Position numbers and translations under genes: made by a program
Assembly: GCF_003014575.1 (NCBI RefSeq)
Contig: NZ_PYGF01000005.1
Coordinates: 62,001 to 126,000, forward strand
Reading direction: 5' to 3'
Origin: Cecembia rubra
GTDB lineage: Bacteria > Bacteroidota > Bacteroidia > Cytophagales > Cyclobacteriaceae
Length of the DNA: 64,000 nucleotides
Notes under the pieces: model-generated
What the model was told of the DNA's origin: nothing
Database searches by the model: none
Seen by the model: the letters and a program-made list of their open reading frames with translations, nothing else
In this document: positions 1-9,231 of the stretch, piece by piece
How positions within the stretch are numbered: position 1 is the first letter of the stretch
Layout: the number at the start of each line of letters is the position of its first letter

Positions 1-189
1 AGTATCAGAACTCCTTATCAAAAAGACAGAGATATCACCTTTTACAATGTAACCAATAGTAAGAACCTTTTGGCAGACCCCAGAAGTTTTTTCATCTTTT
101 TCGAAGAAAATATCCATTGTCCGGCCATTCGAGTAAATGGATCTGAACCTGTAAAAAAAGTGGTTATAAAAATAAAAAATAGAAACTAA
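1..189 (+). CDS. C-terminal end of an unidentified protein (truncated by window edge)
   Basis: An open frame runs from the first base to a TAA at 187-189 and gives the last 62 residues of a protein whose start lies outside the window. The tail is mixed hydrophobic and basic (FFIFFEEN, then HCPAIRVNG, ending KKVVIKIKNRN), which would suit the final strands of a beta-sandwich in an exported protein, but I do not recognise the family. A strong intrinsic terminator follows 34 nt downstream, which supports this being a real gene end. Confidence 0.6.
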   Translation, partial: SIRTPYQKDRDITFYNVTNSKNLLADPRSFFIFFEENIHCPAIRVNGSEPVKKVVIKIKNRN

Positions 190-518
190 AAAATTCAGTA
201 GATAGATTGGGCTATCAATCGAAAATCAGCTTGGTTTCCAGGTTGATTTTTTTAATTAAATAATTTAAAAAAATTGATTACAATAAAAGGGGGATATAAG
301 CCTTTTTACAGAAAGTCAACGCTCCCAATTAGTTGAAGGTTCATTCACCAGATTTGAGAACCTATTTTCCTTCAGAGCCTCCCGCAAGGTGTTTCAGCGT
401 CATCGTAGACAAGATCAATTCCAAGTTGATTATTTAGGTATTACAGTTGTAATGGATCAAGCAGGGACCATACCAAGTTACTTTGTAAGAGTCTTCTTTT
501 TGGATATTTCAAAAACAT
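190..518. other. Intergenic stretch, no convincing gene
   Basis: This 329-nt gap separates two convergent genes. The left part holds the terminator of the upstream gene. The rest contains a plus-strand frame open from 287 to 541 with only a late internal ATG and no similarity I recognise, so it is not called. No RNA gene is visible. Confidence 0.5.
224..253 (+). terminator. Intrinsic terminator after the leftmost gene
   Basis: AATCAGCTTGG (224-234) and CCAGGTTGATT (238-248) form an 11-bp stem including two G-T wobble pairs, with a TTT loop, followed directly by a T run to 253. It serves the plus-strand gene ending at 189. Confidence 0.8.
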
Positions 519-1853
519 TTACTCTTCATTATTCGGAGTAAATGGATTGGATTCTCTTATCAAGCCTGAAGGAAGTTCGCCTTCTGTAGAAGCCACCGCT
601 ACGCAAACCGCAGCATCTCCGGTAATATTGACAACTGTTCTGAACATATCAAGGATCCTATCAGGGGCAATAATCAGAGCCACTCCAGCTCCTGGGACGC
701 CAATTGCTTCTAATACTATAATCAACATGATCAAGCCAGCCCCTGGTACTCCTGCTGAACCTATTGCAGCCAATGTAGCAGTCAGGACAATGGTAAGTTG
801 TTGTGAAATGGTCAGATCCATACCCAATGCCTGCGCAATAAATACGGCTGCTACTGCCTGATACAAGCTGGTCCCATTCATATTGATAGTAGCACCCAAA
901 GGAAGCACAAAACTACTGACTTCCTCAGAAACTCCGATTTCTTCTTCAACCAACTTCATAGTAACAGGCAATGTTGCTGAACTGGAGGAGGTTGAGAAGC
1001 CAAGAAGCATGGCAGGTCGTATAGATTTGATAAAATCCAAAAATGATATTTTGGTAAAAGATTTTAAAATGACGGAATAAACACCTACAATGATAAGTAT
1101 GAGTCCTGATAGAACGACGAGGGTATATTTTAGAAGGGCTAACAAGAGTTCAACTGCAGAATCAGGATTTTCTCCCGCAATTTCTACAATTAAGGAGGCC
1201 ATCAACGCAAATACCCCGTAAGGTGCGATCATCATGATGTATTCTACGATCTTGATGATGACGTCATTTAGTGAATCAAAGAAGCCTATAAAAGTCTGAG
1301 CTTTTCCTTTATCAATCTGTAGAAGGGCAATTCCTGCAATGATGGCAAAAAACACCACCTGTAGCATACTACCATTGTTAGAGGCGGCCGCAAAGAGGTT
1401 TTCCGGAACAATATCCACTAAAGGCTGCAATGGTCCCTGGTCTTTGATGGCTGCAGCTGAACTCGCTTTAGAGCCGGCCTGATCATCAAATTGTGCCATT
1501 AATTTATCCCTTGTTTCCTGAGGCAACTGTTCACCCGGTTCAAAGAAGTTGACCAAAAGGAGACCAATTGTTATAGCGATTACAGTAGTGACCAAATAGG
1601 CCAGGATAGTCTTTCCTCCAATTCTGGAAAGTTTGGAAATATCTCCTAGATTGGCCACCCCGACTATAAGACTCGCAAGTACCAATGGTACCGCAATCAT
1701 TTTAAGGGCATTTATAAAAACAGTACCTATGGGTTTGATATAGTCTACGGTAAAGTTTGGGGAAATGCCAAATTGAATGATTACCAGACCAAAAATCAAA
1801 CCTAAGACCAAACCAAGGATGATTTGGGTGTGTAAAGGTATCTTTTTAAACAT
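519..1853 (-). CDS. Dicarboxylate/amino acid:cation symporter (DAACS family)
   Basis: Inner-membrane secondary transporter that couples uptake of an acidic amino acid or C4-dicarboxylate to Na+ or H+. The 444-residue protein has the usual family length and about eight hydrophobic segments. The family signatures are present: the serine-rich reentrant loop TSSSSATLP (about 288-296), the cation-site motif NMNGTS (324-329) and a C-terminal GDAAVCVAVAS segment in the substrate-binding helix region. A hydrophilic stretch at about 105-148 between early helices is longer than in GltPh and is typical of many bacterial GltP/DctA proteins. The start lies 14 nt after the aroC stop on the same strand, so the gene is probably the last of a batD-like/aroC/symporter operon. 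Substrate specificity cannot be read from the sequence. Confidence 0.92.
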   Translation of the reverse strand: MFKKIPLHTQIILGLVLGLIFGLVIIQFGISPNFTVDYIKPIGTVFINALKMIAVPLVLASLIVGVANLGDISKLSRIGGKTILAYLVTTVIAITIGLLLVNFFEPGEQLPQETRDKLMAQFDDQAGSKASSAAAIKDQGPLQPLVDIVPENLFAAASNNGSMLQVVFFAIIAGIALLQIDKGKAQTFIGFFDSLNDVIIKIVEYIMMIAPYGVFALMASLIVEIAGENPDSAVELLLALLKYTLVVLSGLILIIVGVYSVILKSFTKISFLDFIKSIRPAMLLGFSTSSSSATLPVTMKLVEEEIGVSEEVSSFVLPLGATINMNGTSLYQAVAAVFIAQALGMDLTISQQLTIVLTATLAAIGSAGVPGAGLIMLIIVLEAIGVPGAGVALIIAPDRILDMFRTVVNITGDAAVCVAVASTEGELPSGLIRESNPFTPNNEE

Positions 1854-1867
1854 TTTATTTTGGGTTT

Positions 1868-2950
1868 TTAAACGTGTAATTTATTTGTTCTGCTGATAAG
1901 TAAATGATCAGCCAGTACCAAGGCAGCCATTGCTTCCACAATAGGAACTGCCCTGGGGACAACGCAAGGGTCATGCCTTCCTTTTCCAGAAACCGTTACC
2001 GGTTCTCCGGCCTCATTCACAGATTCCTGGTCTTGCATGATCGTAGCGACAGGTTTGAATGCCACATTGAAATAAATATCTTCACCATTGGAAATTCCAC
2101 CTTGGATTCCGCCCGAATGGTTTGTTTTTGTCTTTACTTTTCCTTCTTCCAGATAGAAAGCATCATTATGTTCTGATCCCCTCATTTTAACCCCTTCAAA
2201 ACCACTTCCATATTCAAATCCTTTAACAGCATTGATACTGAGCATAGCTTTTCCAAGTTCGGCATGCAGTCTATCAAATACAGGTTCTCCTAATCCTGCC
2301 GGTACGCCTTTGGCAACACAACTGACTATTCCACCGACTGTGTCCTTGCTTTTTCTGACCCCATCAATAAATGCTATCATTTTTTCGGCCATTTCCTTAT
2401 CTGGGCACCTCACGATATTTTCCTCAGTAAGGGATAAGTCTAGCAAGGTATAAGCTTTTTCGAGTTTTATATCTCCAACTTGTGACACATAAGCCTGCAC
2501 TGAAATTCCAAAATTCCGCAACATCAGTTTTGCAATGGCCCCGGCTGCAACCCGTGCAGCAGTTTCCCTCGCACTACTTCTGCCCCCTCCCCTGTAATCC
2601 CTGATTCCGTACTTTTCGAAATAGGTAAAATCTGCATGTGAAGGTCTGAATTTGTCAGAAATATGGCTATAATCTTTACTTTTTTGGTCAGTATTCATGA
2701 TGACCATTCCGATAGGTGTCCCTGTTGTTTTTCCTTCAAATACTCCAGAGAGGATCTGGAATTCATCTTCTTCTTTGCGTTGCGTAGTGATTTTGGATTG
2801 ACCGGGCTTTCTCCTTTGCAATTCCTCCCGGATGAAAGCCTCATCCATGGTAAGTCCTGCGGGGCAGCCGTCAATTATCACTCCTAAACCCAGTCCGTGC
2901 GATTCCCCAAAAGTGGTTATCCTAAATATTCTTCCAAATGAATTACCCAT
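1868..2950 (-). CDS. aroC: Chorismate synthase
   Basis: Converts 5-enolpyruvylshikimate-3-phosphate to chorismate, the last common step of aromatic amino acid synthesis, using reduced FMN. The 360-residue length is normal. The diagnostic N-terminus [18 protein letters not shown] is followed by the substrate/FMN-binding segments [14 protein letters not shown] and [20 protein letters not shown] (in two overlapping parts), and the C-terminal half carries the [11 protein letters not shown] and [12 protein letters not shown] motifs. All recognised catalytic regions are present. The start codon overlaps the end of the upstream BatD-like gene by 8 nt, implying translational coupling. No other shikimate gene is nearby. 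Confidence 0.97.
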   Translation of the reverse strand: MGNSFGRIFRITTFGESHGLGLGVIIDGCPAGLTMDEAFIREELQRRKPGQSKITTQRKEEDEFQILSGVFEGKTTGTPIGMVIMNTDQKSKDYSHISDKFRPSHADFTYFEKYGIRDYRGGGRSSARETAARVAAGAIAKLMLRNFGISVQAYVSQVGDIKLEKAYTLLDLSLTEENIVRCPDKEMAEKMIAFIDGVRKSKDTVGGIVSCVAKGVPAGLGEPVFDRLHAELGKAMLSINAVKGFEYGSGFEGVKMRGSEHNDAFYLEEGKVKTKTNHSGGIQGGISNGEDIYFNVAFKPVATIMQDQESVNEAGEPVTVSGKGRHDPCVVPRAVPIVEAMAALVLADHLLISRTNKLHV

Positions 2951-4391
2951 TACTTCTCTTCATAATCAGGACGGCCAGAAGAATAACTGAGCCGACCAAC
3001 AATAAATTGATAAATAGCGAAAAATAATACTTATATCTCTGGTATGAAAGTTTATTGCTTTCAACTTCTATCAAATCGTAAATTCCTCCTAATCTTTGTT
3101 TGGAGATGGCTTGGTTTACTTTTGATTCTCCCTTTACGCTGACCACTGCTTTTGGACGTAGGGTATCATATTTTGCCAAGACCGGATTAAAGTAAATCCA
3201 CTCAAAATGATCAGCAAGTTTTATCTCCCCAGGCTCATTGATGGTAAGGTAATAATTGTACTCTTTTACCCCCCTGATTTTGCCCATACCTCTGTTAATC
3301 TGCTGTCTGACATTTGGGTCATAAGTGTTTAACTTGTGGATTTGACGGGTTCTTGGCGCAGAAATGGAATTGATATTTCCCTCTCCCGAAATGCTGAAAT
3401 TGTAAGTAAATCCCTCACCTGTTTGTACTTCCAACTGACTGATATTTTCCCTCAATTGAAAGATTCCCACACTGACTTCATTCCTTAGAGGATGTTGAGG
3501 AAGCGGTTTGACTTTTACAGTTTTTGCTGAGGAATAGAAAGTTTTGAAATCCTCCAGTCTGTTGCTGCCAAAAAAGGTAGGGTTTTTGGCTACTTTATAT
3601 TTGATCATTTCCCATGCAATAGGTGGAATGGTTATTTCACCATCAGAAAAGGGAAAGAATGAAGCCTCATAGACTTTGTATTTGATCCAGTTTTTTCCGT
3701 TCAGAGTGACTCTTTCCGGCTGGATATTTGTAATGTTGAAGTTTTCCTCCCAGGCTTTCGAAGGCTTCATTTTCTTAAGTATATCATCCAGTTGCCTACC
3801 TGGTTCATAAAATTGGAAAGGAGCCTGATTGGTTTCGGACATATAAAATGCCAAACTTACATTGAAACCTTCGCCCACGAATACCTCACTTTTGTCAACA
3901 GAGGAGGCAAAAAAGGCATCATCCTCTATTTCTATGAATTCAGGTTCCTCTCTTGTGCTCCGTCCGAATAAATCATCAAATGGATCGAATACCCCTTGTC
4001 TTTGGCTGCTTCTGGGGTCAATTACCGAGATTTTTTTTCCAGCTGAAGAATAGTTGTTCCCATTTATTTTAACTGAAAACCGGTCCAAGGTAAATTCCCC
4101 CTTTCTAGTGGGTTTGTAATACTGGATGATACTATTGGTACTGCTCACCTGTCCGTTGATGATATTCATGGAAGATGACTGGGAGATACCTTGTTTCTGA
4201 AACCCCAATATGTCAGGAAATTCGTCATATGACTTAATTTTATCATTGGAGATAGTTACTTTGATGCTAAATGTTTCATTAAGTCCAATTTCGTCTGGAC
4301 CCAACTCAATTACTACCTCCTGGGCCAAAAGATTGGTTGAAAAAAATCCCAGAACACATACCAAGAAAAGGAGGGTTTTCGTTTTGATCAT
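2943..4391 (-). CDS. BatD-like (oxygen tolerance) exported membrane protein
   Basis: The protein starts with a signal peptide ([17 protein letters not shown] to the LLAQ cleavage region), continues with beta-sandwich repeats ([35 protein letters not shown]) and ends with one transmembrane helix ([19 protein letters not shown]) plus a short basic tail. This is the layout of BatD proteins of the Bacteroides aerotolerance group, whose biochemical role is unclear. The frame is open to 4445, but a promoter-like element at 4416-4446 would start RNA near 4409, so initiation at ATG 4397 or 4391 is preferred; 4391 leaves a clean signal peptide. It overlaps aroC by 8 nt. The usual partners (MoxR, DUF58, BatA, BatB, BatC) are absent here; a MoxR gene lies about 58 kb away. 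Confidence 0.8.
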   Translation of the reverse strand: MIKTKTLLFLVCVLGFFSTNLLAQEVVIELGPDEIGLNETFSIKVTISNDKIKSYDEFPDILGFQKQGISQSSSMNIINGQVSSTNSIIQYYKPTRKGEFTLDRFSVKINGNNYSSAGKKISVIDPRSSQRQGVFDPFDDLFGRSTREEPEFIEIEDDAFFASSVDKSEVFVGEGFNVSLAFYMSETNQAPFQFYEPGRQLDDILKKMKPSKAWEENFNITNIQPERVTLNGKNWIKYKVYEASFFPFSDGEITIPPIAWEMIKYKVAKNPTFFGSNRLEDFKTFYSSAKTVKVKPLPQHPLRNEVSVGIFQLRENISQLEVQTGEGFTYNFSISGEGNINSISAPRTRQIHKLNTYDPNVRQQINRGMGKIRGVKEYNYYLTINEPGEIKLADHFEWIYFNPVLAKYDTLRPKAVVSVKGESKVNQAISKQRLGGIYDLIEVESNKLSYQRYKYYFSLFINLLLVGSVILLAVLIMKRSNG

Positions 4392-4415
4392 AAGCATATA
4401 AGTACTTAGCGGGTG

Positions 4416-4446
4416 CAAATTAACTTTATATTTTAAACGCAACAAA
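4416..4446 (-). promoter_or_regulatory. Bacteroidota-type promoter before the BatD-like gene
   Basis: On the minus strand TTTG (4446-4443) is followed after 20 nt by TAATTTG (4422-4416), one base short of the TAnnTTTG consensus. The inferred RNA start near 4409 lies just upstream of ATG 4397/4391 and rules out the longer frame to 4445. Confidence 0.45.
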
Positions 4447-4510
4447 CCTTTCTTAGTATCGTATGCTTTGATGTAGTTGTTTAGGTTTAACTCATTAAAT
4501 TCTTTGAGAG

Positions 4511-4702
4511 ATGTTAGAATATGTTAAAACAGTGCTTATGAAGGTTAGTTTTGACAAAAGACTCTTTGAAAAAGAGTTGCGCAAAGCTTTGAATCTTCTA
4601 GTTCCTGCCGAGATTCAGGAATTCAAAGAATGGTGTTACAATAAATTTTCAAAGAGTTACGAACCGGTTTTGAACAAGTATTTTGTTAGCCTTGCCGGTT
4701 AA
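4511..4702 (+). CDS. Small conserved hypothetical protein
   Basis: A 63-residue, helix-rich, soluble protein with alternating charged residues (SFDKRLFEKELRKALNLL, then EFKEWCYNKFSKSYE). It has no signal peptide, membrane segment or metal motif, and a single Cys. It looks like a short protein of a type common in Cytophagales genomes, but I cannot assign a function. An internal ATG at 4538 (MKVSFDKR) is an alternative start. It is a stand-alone gene: the BatD-like gene diverges to the left and a hairpin terminator follows 4 nt after the stop. That tight pairing with a terminator is the best sign that the short frame is real. Confidence 0.65.
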   Translation: MLEYVKTVLMKVSFDKRLFEKELRKALNLLVPAEIQEFKEWCYNKFSKSYEPVLNKYFVSLAG

Positions 4703-4705
4703 AAT

Positions 4706-4728
4706 ATGAGCCTCGGAAAGAGGCTCAT
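4706..4728 (+). terminator. Hairpin terminator after the small ORF
   Basis: ATGAGCCTC (4706-4714) and GAGGCTCAT (4720-4728) form a 9-bp perfect stem with a GGAAA loop. The T run starts about 10 nt later (from 4738), so termination may be partial. Confidence 0.6.
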
Positions 4729-4792
4729 TCGCAATGATTTTTTTGGATAATTCCATTAGAACTTGAAGATTAAGCCCTAGTTTCAGATTGAA

Positions 4793-5965
4793 TTAATTCA
4801 ATATGGGATGCCTTTCAAATGGAATGTTCCTGTCAAAAATGTACCGATAGGTTACCATTTTCCGGTATTGTTTTGCTCCTAGATTTTTGGATATATTCAG
4901 CATCTTAGGGTTAAAATCTCCCTGCCAATACAATTCCAGTTTTTTATATGAACGGGTAGCTTTGATTTCTTTCTCCGCTTCAACGATCATGTAATAATCC
5001 AGCCCTGTTCCCTGAAACTCCGGAACGATACCGAATACCAAGCCCACAAAGCTTTCATTTTTTCCAAATGTTTTCCAGAAAACGAATTTGAGTTTCCCCC
5101 ACCAGTTAAGATTGCCATCCAGGTGTTTGATAATCTGATTGATGTCAGGAAGATTGATCCACATGACTACTGGTTCGTCTTTATGGAACACAAACCATAT
5201 GAGTTTTTCGTCCAGTACAGGGAGCATGGACTTTAGCAATTTGTAGGCATGAGTCTGTGTAATCTCTTTATTCCCTTCATGCTTTGCCCAAGCTTTGTTG
5301 TATACTGTAGCCAAGTCCCCAGCAAATTTTTGAAGCTGTTTTTTATTGAGATGGACAACCTTGAAGTCCGGATTTCCTTCAAATTTTTGATGGCTTTCAT
5401 AAAATTTTGGACTGAGCTGATGGGCATCCTGGGCCACTTGCATGCTCCAACAAATCTGATTGTAGAAAACCTTAAACCCATAATTTTCAAAAAGATGCTG
5501 ATAATAAGGAGGGTTGTAATTCATGCTATAAATGGGAGGTTCAAATCCTTCCACCAAAAGTCCCCACCATTTGTCCCTATCCCCATAATTGATAGGACCA
5601 TCCATGGCTTCCATTCCTCGGGCCATCAGCCATTCTTTTGCTGTATTGAATAGGAGATCAGCTGCCAACTGATCATTGGTGCAATCAAAGAAACCAATGC
5701 CGCCCACCTGAAATTTATCTCCTTTATTTCTGTATTTGGAATTGACAAAAGCAGCAATTCTTCCGATTAAGTGTCCTTTTCCATCAAATAGGATCCATCG
5801 GGCAAAAGTGCCTGGTTTCAGTTGCTTATTCCTGGCAGGGTCAAATACTTCTAATACATCCTTATCCAGTGGCCGAATCCAATTTGGAAATGGACTGTTT
5901 ATCTGGACATGAACTTGGATAAAATCCTGTTCATCTGCAGCATTTAATACTTCTTTAATCTTCAT
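4793..5965 (-). CDS. GNAT-superfamily-like protein, function unknown
   Basis: A 390-residue cytoplasmic protein with no membrane segment. The N-terminal half resembles an acyl-CoA N-acyltransferase fold: strand-rich GTFARWILFDGKGHLIGRIA followed by VGGIGFFDCTNDQLAADLLF, as in GNAT strands 4-5 and the following helix. The conserved block GPINYGDRDKWWGLLVEGF and NPPYYQHLFENYGF is typical of a family of long hypothetical proteins annotated as N-acetyltransferase-like in Bacteroidota. The C-terminal part has a second GNAT-like region (VGLVFGIVPEFQGTGLDYYM). The substrate is unknown. It starts 39 nt after queG on the same strand and is probably the last gene of a ruvB-queG run; a functional link with either is not evident. 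Confidence 0.6.
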   Translation of the reverse strand: MKIKEVLNAADEQDFIQVHVQINSPFPNWIRPLDKDVLEVFDPARNKQLKPGTFARWILFDGKGHLIGRIAAFVNSKYRNKGDKFQVGGIGFFDCTNDQLAADLLFNTAKEWLMARGMEAMDGPINYGDRDKWWGLLVEGFEPPIYSMNYNPPYYQHLFENYGFKVFYNQICWSMQVAQDAHQLSPKFYESHQKFEGNPDFKVVHLNKKQLQKFAGDLATVYNKAWAKHEGNKEITQTHAYKLLKSMLPVLDEKLIWFVFHKDEPVVMWINLPDINQIIKHLDGNLNWWGKLKFVFWKTFGKNESFVGLVFGIVPEFQGTGLDYYMIVEAEKEIKATRSYKKLELYWQGDFNPKMLNISKNLGAKQYRKMVTYRYIFDRNIPFERHPILN

Positions 5966-6004
5966 TGTGGGCTGGAAAGGTATAAAGGTACAGAATAAGA
6001 GATT

Positions 6005-6940
6005 CTATTGCTGAATGAATCTTAGATTTCTCAATAATCCACCAAATTTGGTGCGTTTAATGGCAGATTTTGAAAAAACTTTATTGAATGTTTCTTCAGT
6101 AATTTCATTCCAGTCCTTTTGGTTAAAATCCCTCAGCTCTGGATGGGGATCAAATTTTGGTTCCTTATGGGCCTGTGAAAACCGGTTCCACGGACAAACA
6201 TCTTGGCAGATATCACATCCAAATACCCAATTCTCAAATTTTCCTTTTACTTCCTGGGGGATTTCCTCTTTGAGCTCTATTGTAAAGTAAGAAATGCATC
6301 TGGAACCATCCACTAATCCCGGCTGGACTATAGCATCCGTGGGGCATGCATCCAAGCAGCGAGTACAGGTACCACAATAATCCTTGACCATAGGAGGATC
6401 TGAAGTCACCTCAAGGTCAATAATCAATTCTGCCAAAAAGAAAAAACTTCCCATTTGCCTGTTGAGTAAGAGGCTGTTTTTCCCCAACCATCCTAAACCG
6501 GACCTTTGGGCCCACTGTCTTTCCATCACGGGAGCAGAATCCACAAAAGCCCTGCCCCCAAAATCTCCGATTTCACTTTTTAGGTTTTCAAGAAGTATTT
6601 TCAGCTTTTCCTTGATCACATAGTGATAATCTTGGCCATAGGCATATTTGGCGATTTTAAAATCATCGGAGTCCTCTGGAAGCCTCTTCTCAGGGAAGTA
6701 ATTATAGATCAGACTGATTACTGTCTTTGCACCATCTACCAACTTAGTAGGATCAAGTCTTTTATCAAAGTGATTGGCCATGTAAGACATTTTACCTTGA
6801 TAGTTTTTATTGAGCCAAGCCTCTAATTTTGGAGCCTCTTCTTCCAGGAATTCGGCCTTTGCAATACCGCAAAAATCGAAGCCCAAGCTTTTGGCCTGGG
6901 TTTTAATGATCTGCGCAAATTGGTCAGCCTTGTTATTCAT
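6005..6940 (-). CDS. queG: Epoxyqueuosine reductase
   Basis: Catalyses the last step of queuosine synthesis at tRNA position 34, reducing epoxyqueuosine to queuosine with cobalamin and two [4Fe-4S] clusters. The first cluster motif is [12 protein letters not shown] (Cys189, 192, 195, 199); Cys242, 245 and 249 in [12 protein letters not shown], with Cys215, supply the second. Asp134 in [10 protein letters not shown] matches the proposed catalytic acid. At 311 residues it lacks the C-terminal HEAT-like extension of the roughly 380-residue E. coli enzyme, which is usual for this shorter form. It starts 14 nt after ruvB on the same strand. Confidence 0.95.
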   Translation of the reverse strand: MNNKADQFAQIIKTQAKSLGFDFCGIAKAEFLEEEAPKLEAWLNKNYQGKMSYMANHFDKRLDPTKLVDGAKTVISLIYNYFPEKRLPEDSDDFKIAKYAYGQDYHYVIKEKLKILLENLKSEIGDFGGRAFVDSAPVMERQWAQRSGLGWLGKNSLLLNRQMGSFFFLAELIIDLEVTSDPPMVKDYCGTCTRCLDACPTDAIVQPGLVDGSRCISYFTIELKEEIPQEVKGKFENWVFGCDICQDVCPWNRFSQAHKEPKFDPHPELRDFNQKDWNEITEETFNKVFSKSAIKRTKFGGLLRNLRFIQQ

Positions 6941-6954
6941 GAAATTAATTATTG

Positions 6955-7989
6955 TTATTCAAAGAGATTGCCCATACTGCCTCCATAATTTGGTTTGATT
7001 TTCAGGTGTTTGTAAGCCAATTCTGTAGCAATTCTGCCTCTGGAAGTTCTTTTGATATATCCTTCTTGAATCAAGAAGGGCTCATATACTTCTTCAATGG
7101 TTTCGGCTTCTTCACCGCAGGCCGTAGCGATAGTGCCCAGTCCAACTGGGCCGCCCCGGAATTTGTCTATTATGGTCAATAATATCCTATTGTCCATTTC
7201 ATCCAGTCCATTTTCATCCACATCAAGGGCATCAAGCGCCATCTTTGAAATTTCTAGCGTTATCCTACCGTTACCTTTGACCTGGGCGAAATCCCTGGTT
7301 CTCCTCAGAAGCATGTTGGCAATCCTCGGTGTCCCACGGCTTCTCCGGGCTATTTCAAATGCAGCTACCTCATCAATGGGTGTCTGAAGAATATTGGCAG
7401 AGCGGGAAACTATATCCGTGAGCAATTTTGCATCATAATATTCCAAACGGGAATTGATACCGAACCTTGCCCTGAGCGGAGAAGTCAAAAGCCCCGATCT
7501 GGTAGTGGCACCGATCAAGGTAAATGGATTCAAAGATATCTGTACAGACCGGGCATTTGGTCCGGAATCCAGCATAATATCAATCCGGAAATCTTCCATT
7601 GCAGAATACAGGTATTCTTCCACAACAGGATTAAGGCGGTGGATTTCATCAATAAACAAAACATCTCCTTCTTCCAGATTGGTCAACAATCCGGCCAGAT
7701 CGGAAGGTTTGTCCAATACCGGTCCAGAAGTGATTTTGATACCCGCTTCAAGTTCATTGGCAATAATATGGCTTAGGGTCGTTTTTCCAAGTCCCGGAGG
7801 TCCGTGTAAGAGCACATGGTCTAGAGGCTCATTCCTTTTTTTTGCTGCTAAGACAAAAATCTTGAGATTTTCCACGATCTTAAACTGACCTGTAAAATCA
7901 TCAAAACTTAAAGGTCTTAATGCTTTTTCAATTTCTCTGTCAGAGGAATTCAAATTGTCCTTTTCCCCACTCAAATAATCTTCTCTCAT
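6955..7989 (-). CDS. ruvB: Holliday junction branch migration ATPase RuvB
   Basis: AAA+ motor that, with RuvA, drives branch migration of Holliday junctions. The 344-residue protein has Walker A GPPGLGKT (63-70), Walker B with DEIH (114-117), the sensor-1 segment GATTRSG, the arginine-finger region SPLRARFG and a C-terminal winged helix ([20 protein letters not shown]). All expected elements are present. ruvA and ruvC are not in the window. Two promoter-like elements lie upstream on the minus strand (8010-8017 and 8050-8080), and the gene leads the ruvB-queG-GNAT run. Confidence 0.97.
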   Translation of the reverse strand: MREDYLSGEKDNLNSSDREIEKALRPLSFDDFTGQFKIVENLKIFVLAAKKRNEPLDHVLLHGPPGLGKTTLSHIIANELEAGIKITSGPVLDKPSDLAGLLTNLEEGDVLFIDEIHRLNPVVEEYLYSAMEDFRIDIMLDSGPNARSVQISLNPFTLIGATTRSGLLTSPLRARFGINSRLEYYDAKLLTDIVSRSANILQTPIDEVAAFEIARRSRGTPRIANMLLRRTRDFAQVKGNGRITLEISKMALDALDVDENGLDEMDNRILLTIIDKFRGGPVGLGTIATACGEEAETIEEVYEPFLIQEGYIKRTSRGRIATELAYKHLKIKPNYGGSMGNLFE

Positions 7990-8009
7990 AGCTTCAGTTT
8001 CAGCATGTA

Positions 8010-8017
8010 CAAAGATA
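8010..8017 (-). promoter_or_regulatory. ruvB promoter (-7 element), proximal
   Basis: On the minus strand TATCTTTG (8017-8010), an exact match to TAnnTTTG, is followed by TAC; RNA would start near 8003, about 14 nt before the ruvB ATG. No good -33 TTG lies at the right distance. Confidence 0.5.
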
Positions 8018-8049
8018 GGAATTTAGCCCAAGGCTGAAAGCAGGAAAAT

Positions 8050-8080
8050 CAAAGCTAATTATATGCAATTCTGTTGCAAA
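8050..8080 (-). promoter_or_regulatory. Second ruvB promoter candidate, distal
   Basis: TTTG (8080-8077), a 19-nt spacer and TAGCTTTG (8057-8050) match both halves of the Bacteroidota consensus at the ideal distance. The 5' leader to ruvB would be about 55 nt. Confidence 0.5.
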
Positions 8081-8119
8081 AATTAAGCCTCCTTGGAACT
8101 TTATTTGGGAAATATGGCT

Positions 8120-8127
8120 TAACTTTG
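8120..8127 (+). promoter_or_regulatory. apbE promoter (-7 element)
   Basis: TAACTTTG matches the TAnnTTTG element exactly and lies 18 nt before ATG 8146. It falls inside the longer open frame that begins at 8074, and so argues for the downstream start of apbE. A -33 TTG at the canonical distance is not obvious. Confidence 0.5.
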
Positions 8128-8145
8128 CGGAAAATTGCTGTCATT

Positions 8146-9207
8146 ATGTCCAGTAACGCCAATAAAAATATAATTTATTCCATTGTCTTGTTGTTATTGG
8201 TAGCCATTGTCTACTTCTACAGGCAGAGTACCACTAATCCATCTCAAGACCAAAATCAACCGGGGAGTTTAAAGGTAGTTTTTTCTGGAAACACCATGGG
8301 GACTTCCTATCGGGTCGTTTATTTGGATGAAAGTGGAAGAGATTTCCAGGCTAGTGTAGATTCTCTATTGCTTGTATTCAATCAATCTTTATCCACCTAC
8401 ATTCCTGATTCTGAAATTGGACGTTTCAATAACGGAGATTCTTTGGTATTTGATTCCCCTTATTTTTATCCGGTTTTAAAATCAAGTCAAGAGATATTTG
8501 AGCTTACCGAAGGGGCTTTTGATCCTACAGTGGGTCCATTGGTCAACCTTTGGGGATTTGGACCAGGAGGCCCACAGCTTAAAGATAGTGTGAATATCGA
8601 TCAGCTTGTAAAACTGATTGGTTTCAATAATATCTCATTTGATGAAACATCAATCAAAAAGAAGCTACCAGGAATCAAGCTGGATTTTAGTGCCAATGCC
8701 AAAGGTTATGGAGTGGATGTGATTGCTGATTTTCTATATTCTAAGGGTATTGCCAATTACCTTGTGGAAATTGGCGGGGAATTGGTTGCAAGAGGAGTAA
8801 ATGAAAACGGAGAAATCTGGAAGGTTGGAGTTACCAGACCAGAGGAATTGGGCAATGCAGATCAACTTTATAGCATTATAGCTTTGGATAATAAAGCCAT
8901 GGCAACTTCAGGGAATTATAGAAATTACTATGAAGTGGATGGTCAAAAAATTTCCCACACCATAAACCCTGCCACCGGAAGGCCTGTTAAACATGGACTT
9001 TTAAGTGCCACGGTAGTAGCGGCAGATTGTATGACAGCTGATGCGCTTGCCACAGCCATGATGGTCATGGGTACCGACAAAGCCATAGAACTTCAAAAAA
9101 AGCAGGGAGATTTTGAAATATTTTTGATCTTCAATGATGGAGAAGGCAACATGAAGTCTTTTGCCAGTGAAGGATTGAAACCCTATCTCTCTTTTCCTGT
9201 GGAATAA
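8146..9207 (+). CDS. apbE: FAD:protein FMN transferase (ApbE family)
   Basis: Transfers FMN from FAD onto Ser/Thr residues of target flavoproteins outside the inner membrane. The 353-residue protein has an N-terminal anchor helix (about residues 9-25, IIYSIVLLLLVAIVYFY) with no lipobox Cys. Family motifs are present in order: NTMGTSYRV, SLSTYIPDSEIGRFN, GAFDPTVGPLVNLWGFG, DFSANAKGYGVD, YLVEIGGE, and the C-terminal ATSGNYRNYY, SHTINPATGRPV and DCMTADALATAMMV. The frame is open from 8074, but a promoter element at 8120-8127 favours ATG 8146. The likely target flavoprotein (for example an Nqr or Rnf subunit) is not in the window. The ZIP transporter begins 24 nt downstream and is probably co-transcribed. 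Confidence 0.93.
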   Translation: MSSNANKNIIYSIVLLLLVAIVYFYRQSTTNPSQDQNQPGSLKVVFSGNTMGTSYRVVYLDESGRDFQASVDSLLLVFNQSLSTYIPDSEIGRFNNGDSLVFDSPYFYPVLKSSQEIFELTEGAFDPTVGPLVNLWGFGPGGPQLKDSVNIDQLVKLIGFNNISFDETSIKKKLPGIKLDFSANAKGYGVDVIADFLYSKGIANYLVEIGGELVARGVNENGEIWKVGVTRPEELGNADQLYSIIALDNKAMATSGNYRNYYEVDGQKISHTINPATGRPVKHGLLSATVVAADCMTADALATAMMVMGTDKAIELQKKQGDFEIFLIFNDGEGNMKSFASEGLKPYLSFPVE

Positions 9208-9231
9208 ACAATCATAGAAAAAAAACACATC

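Noticed and set aside
287-541. Plus-strand open frame in the first intergenic region
   Set aside because: No start near its beginning, no recognised motif, and it runs into the end of the symporter gene on the other strand.
5249-5653. Plus-strand 134-codon frame opposite the GNAT-like gene
   Set aside because: Shadow of a well-supported gene on the other strand; no protein motif.
7454-7888. Plus-strand 144-codon frame opposite ruvB
   Set aside because: Antisense shadow of ruvB; Ser/Pro-rich composition typical of a reverse frame.
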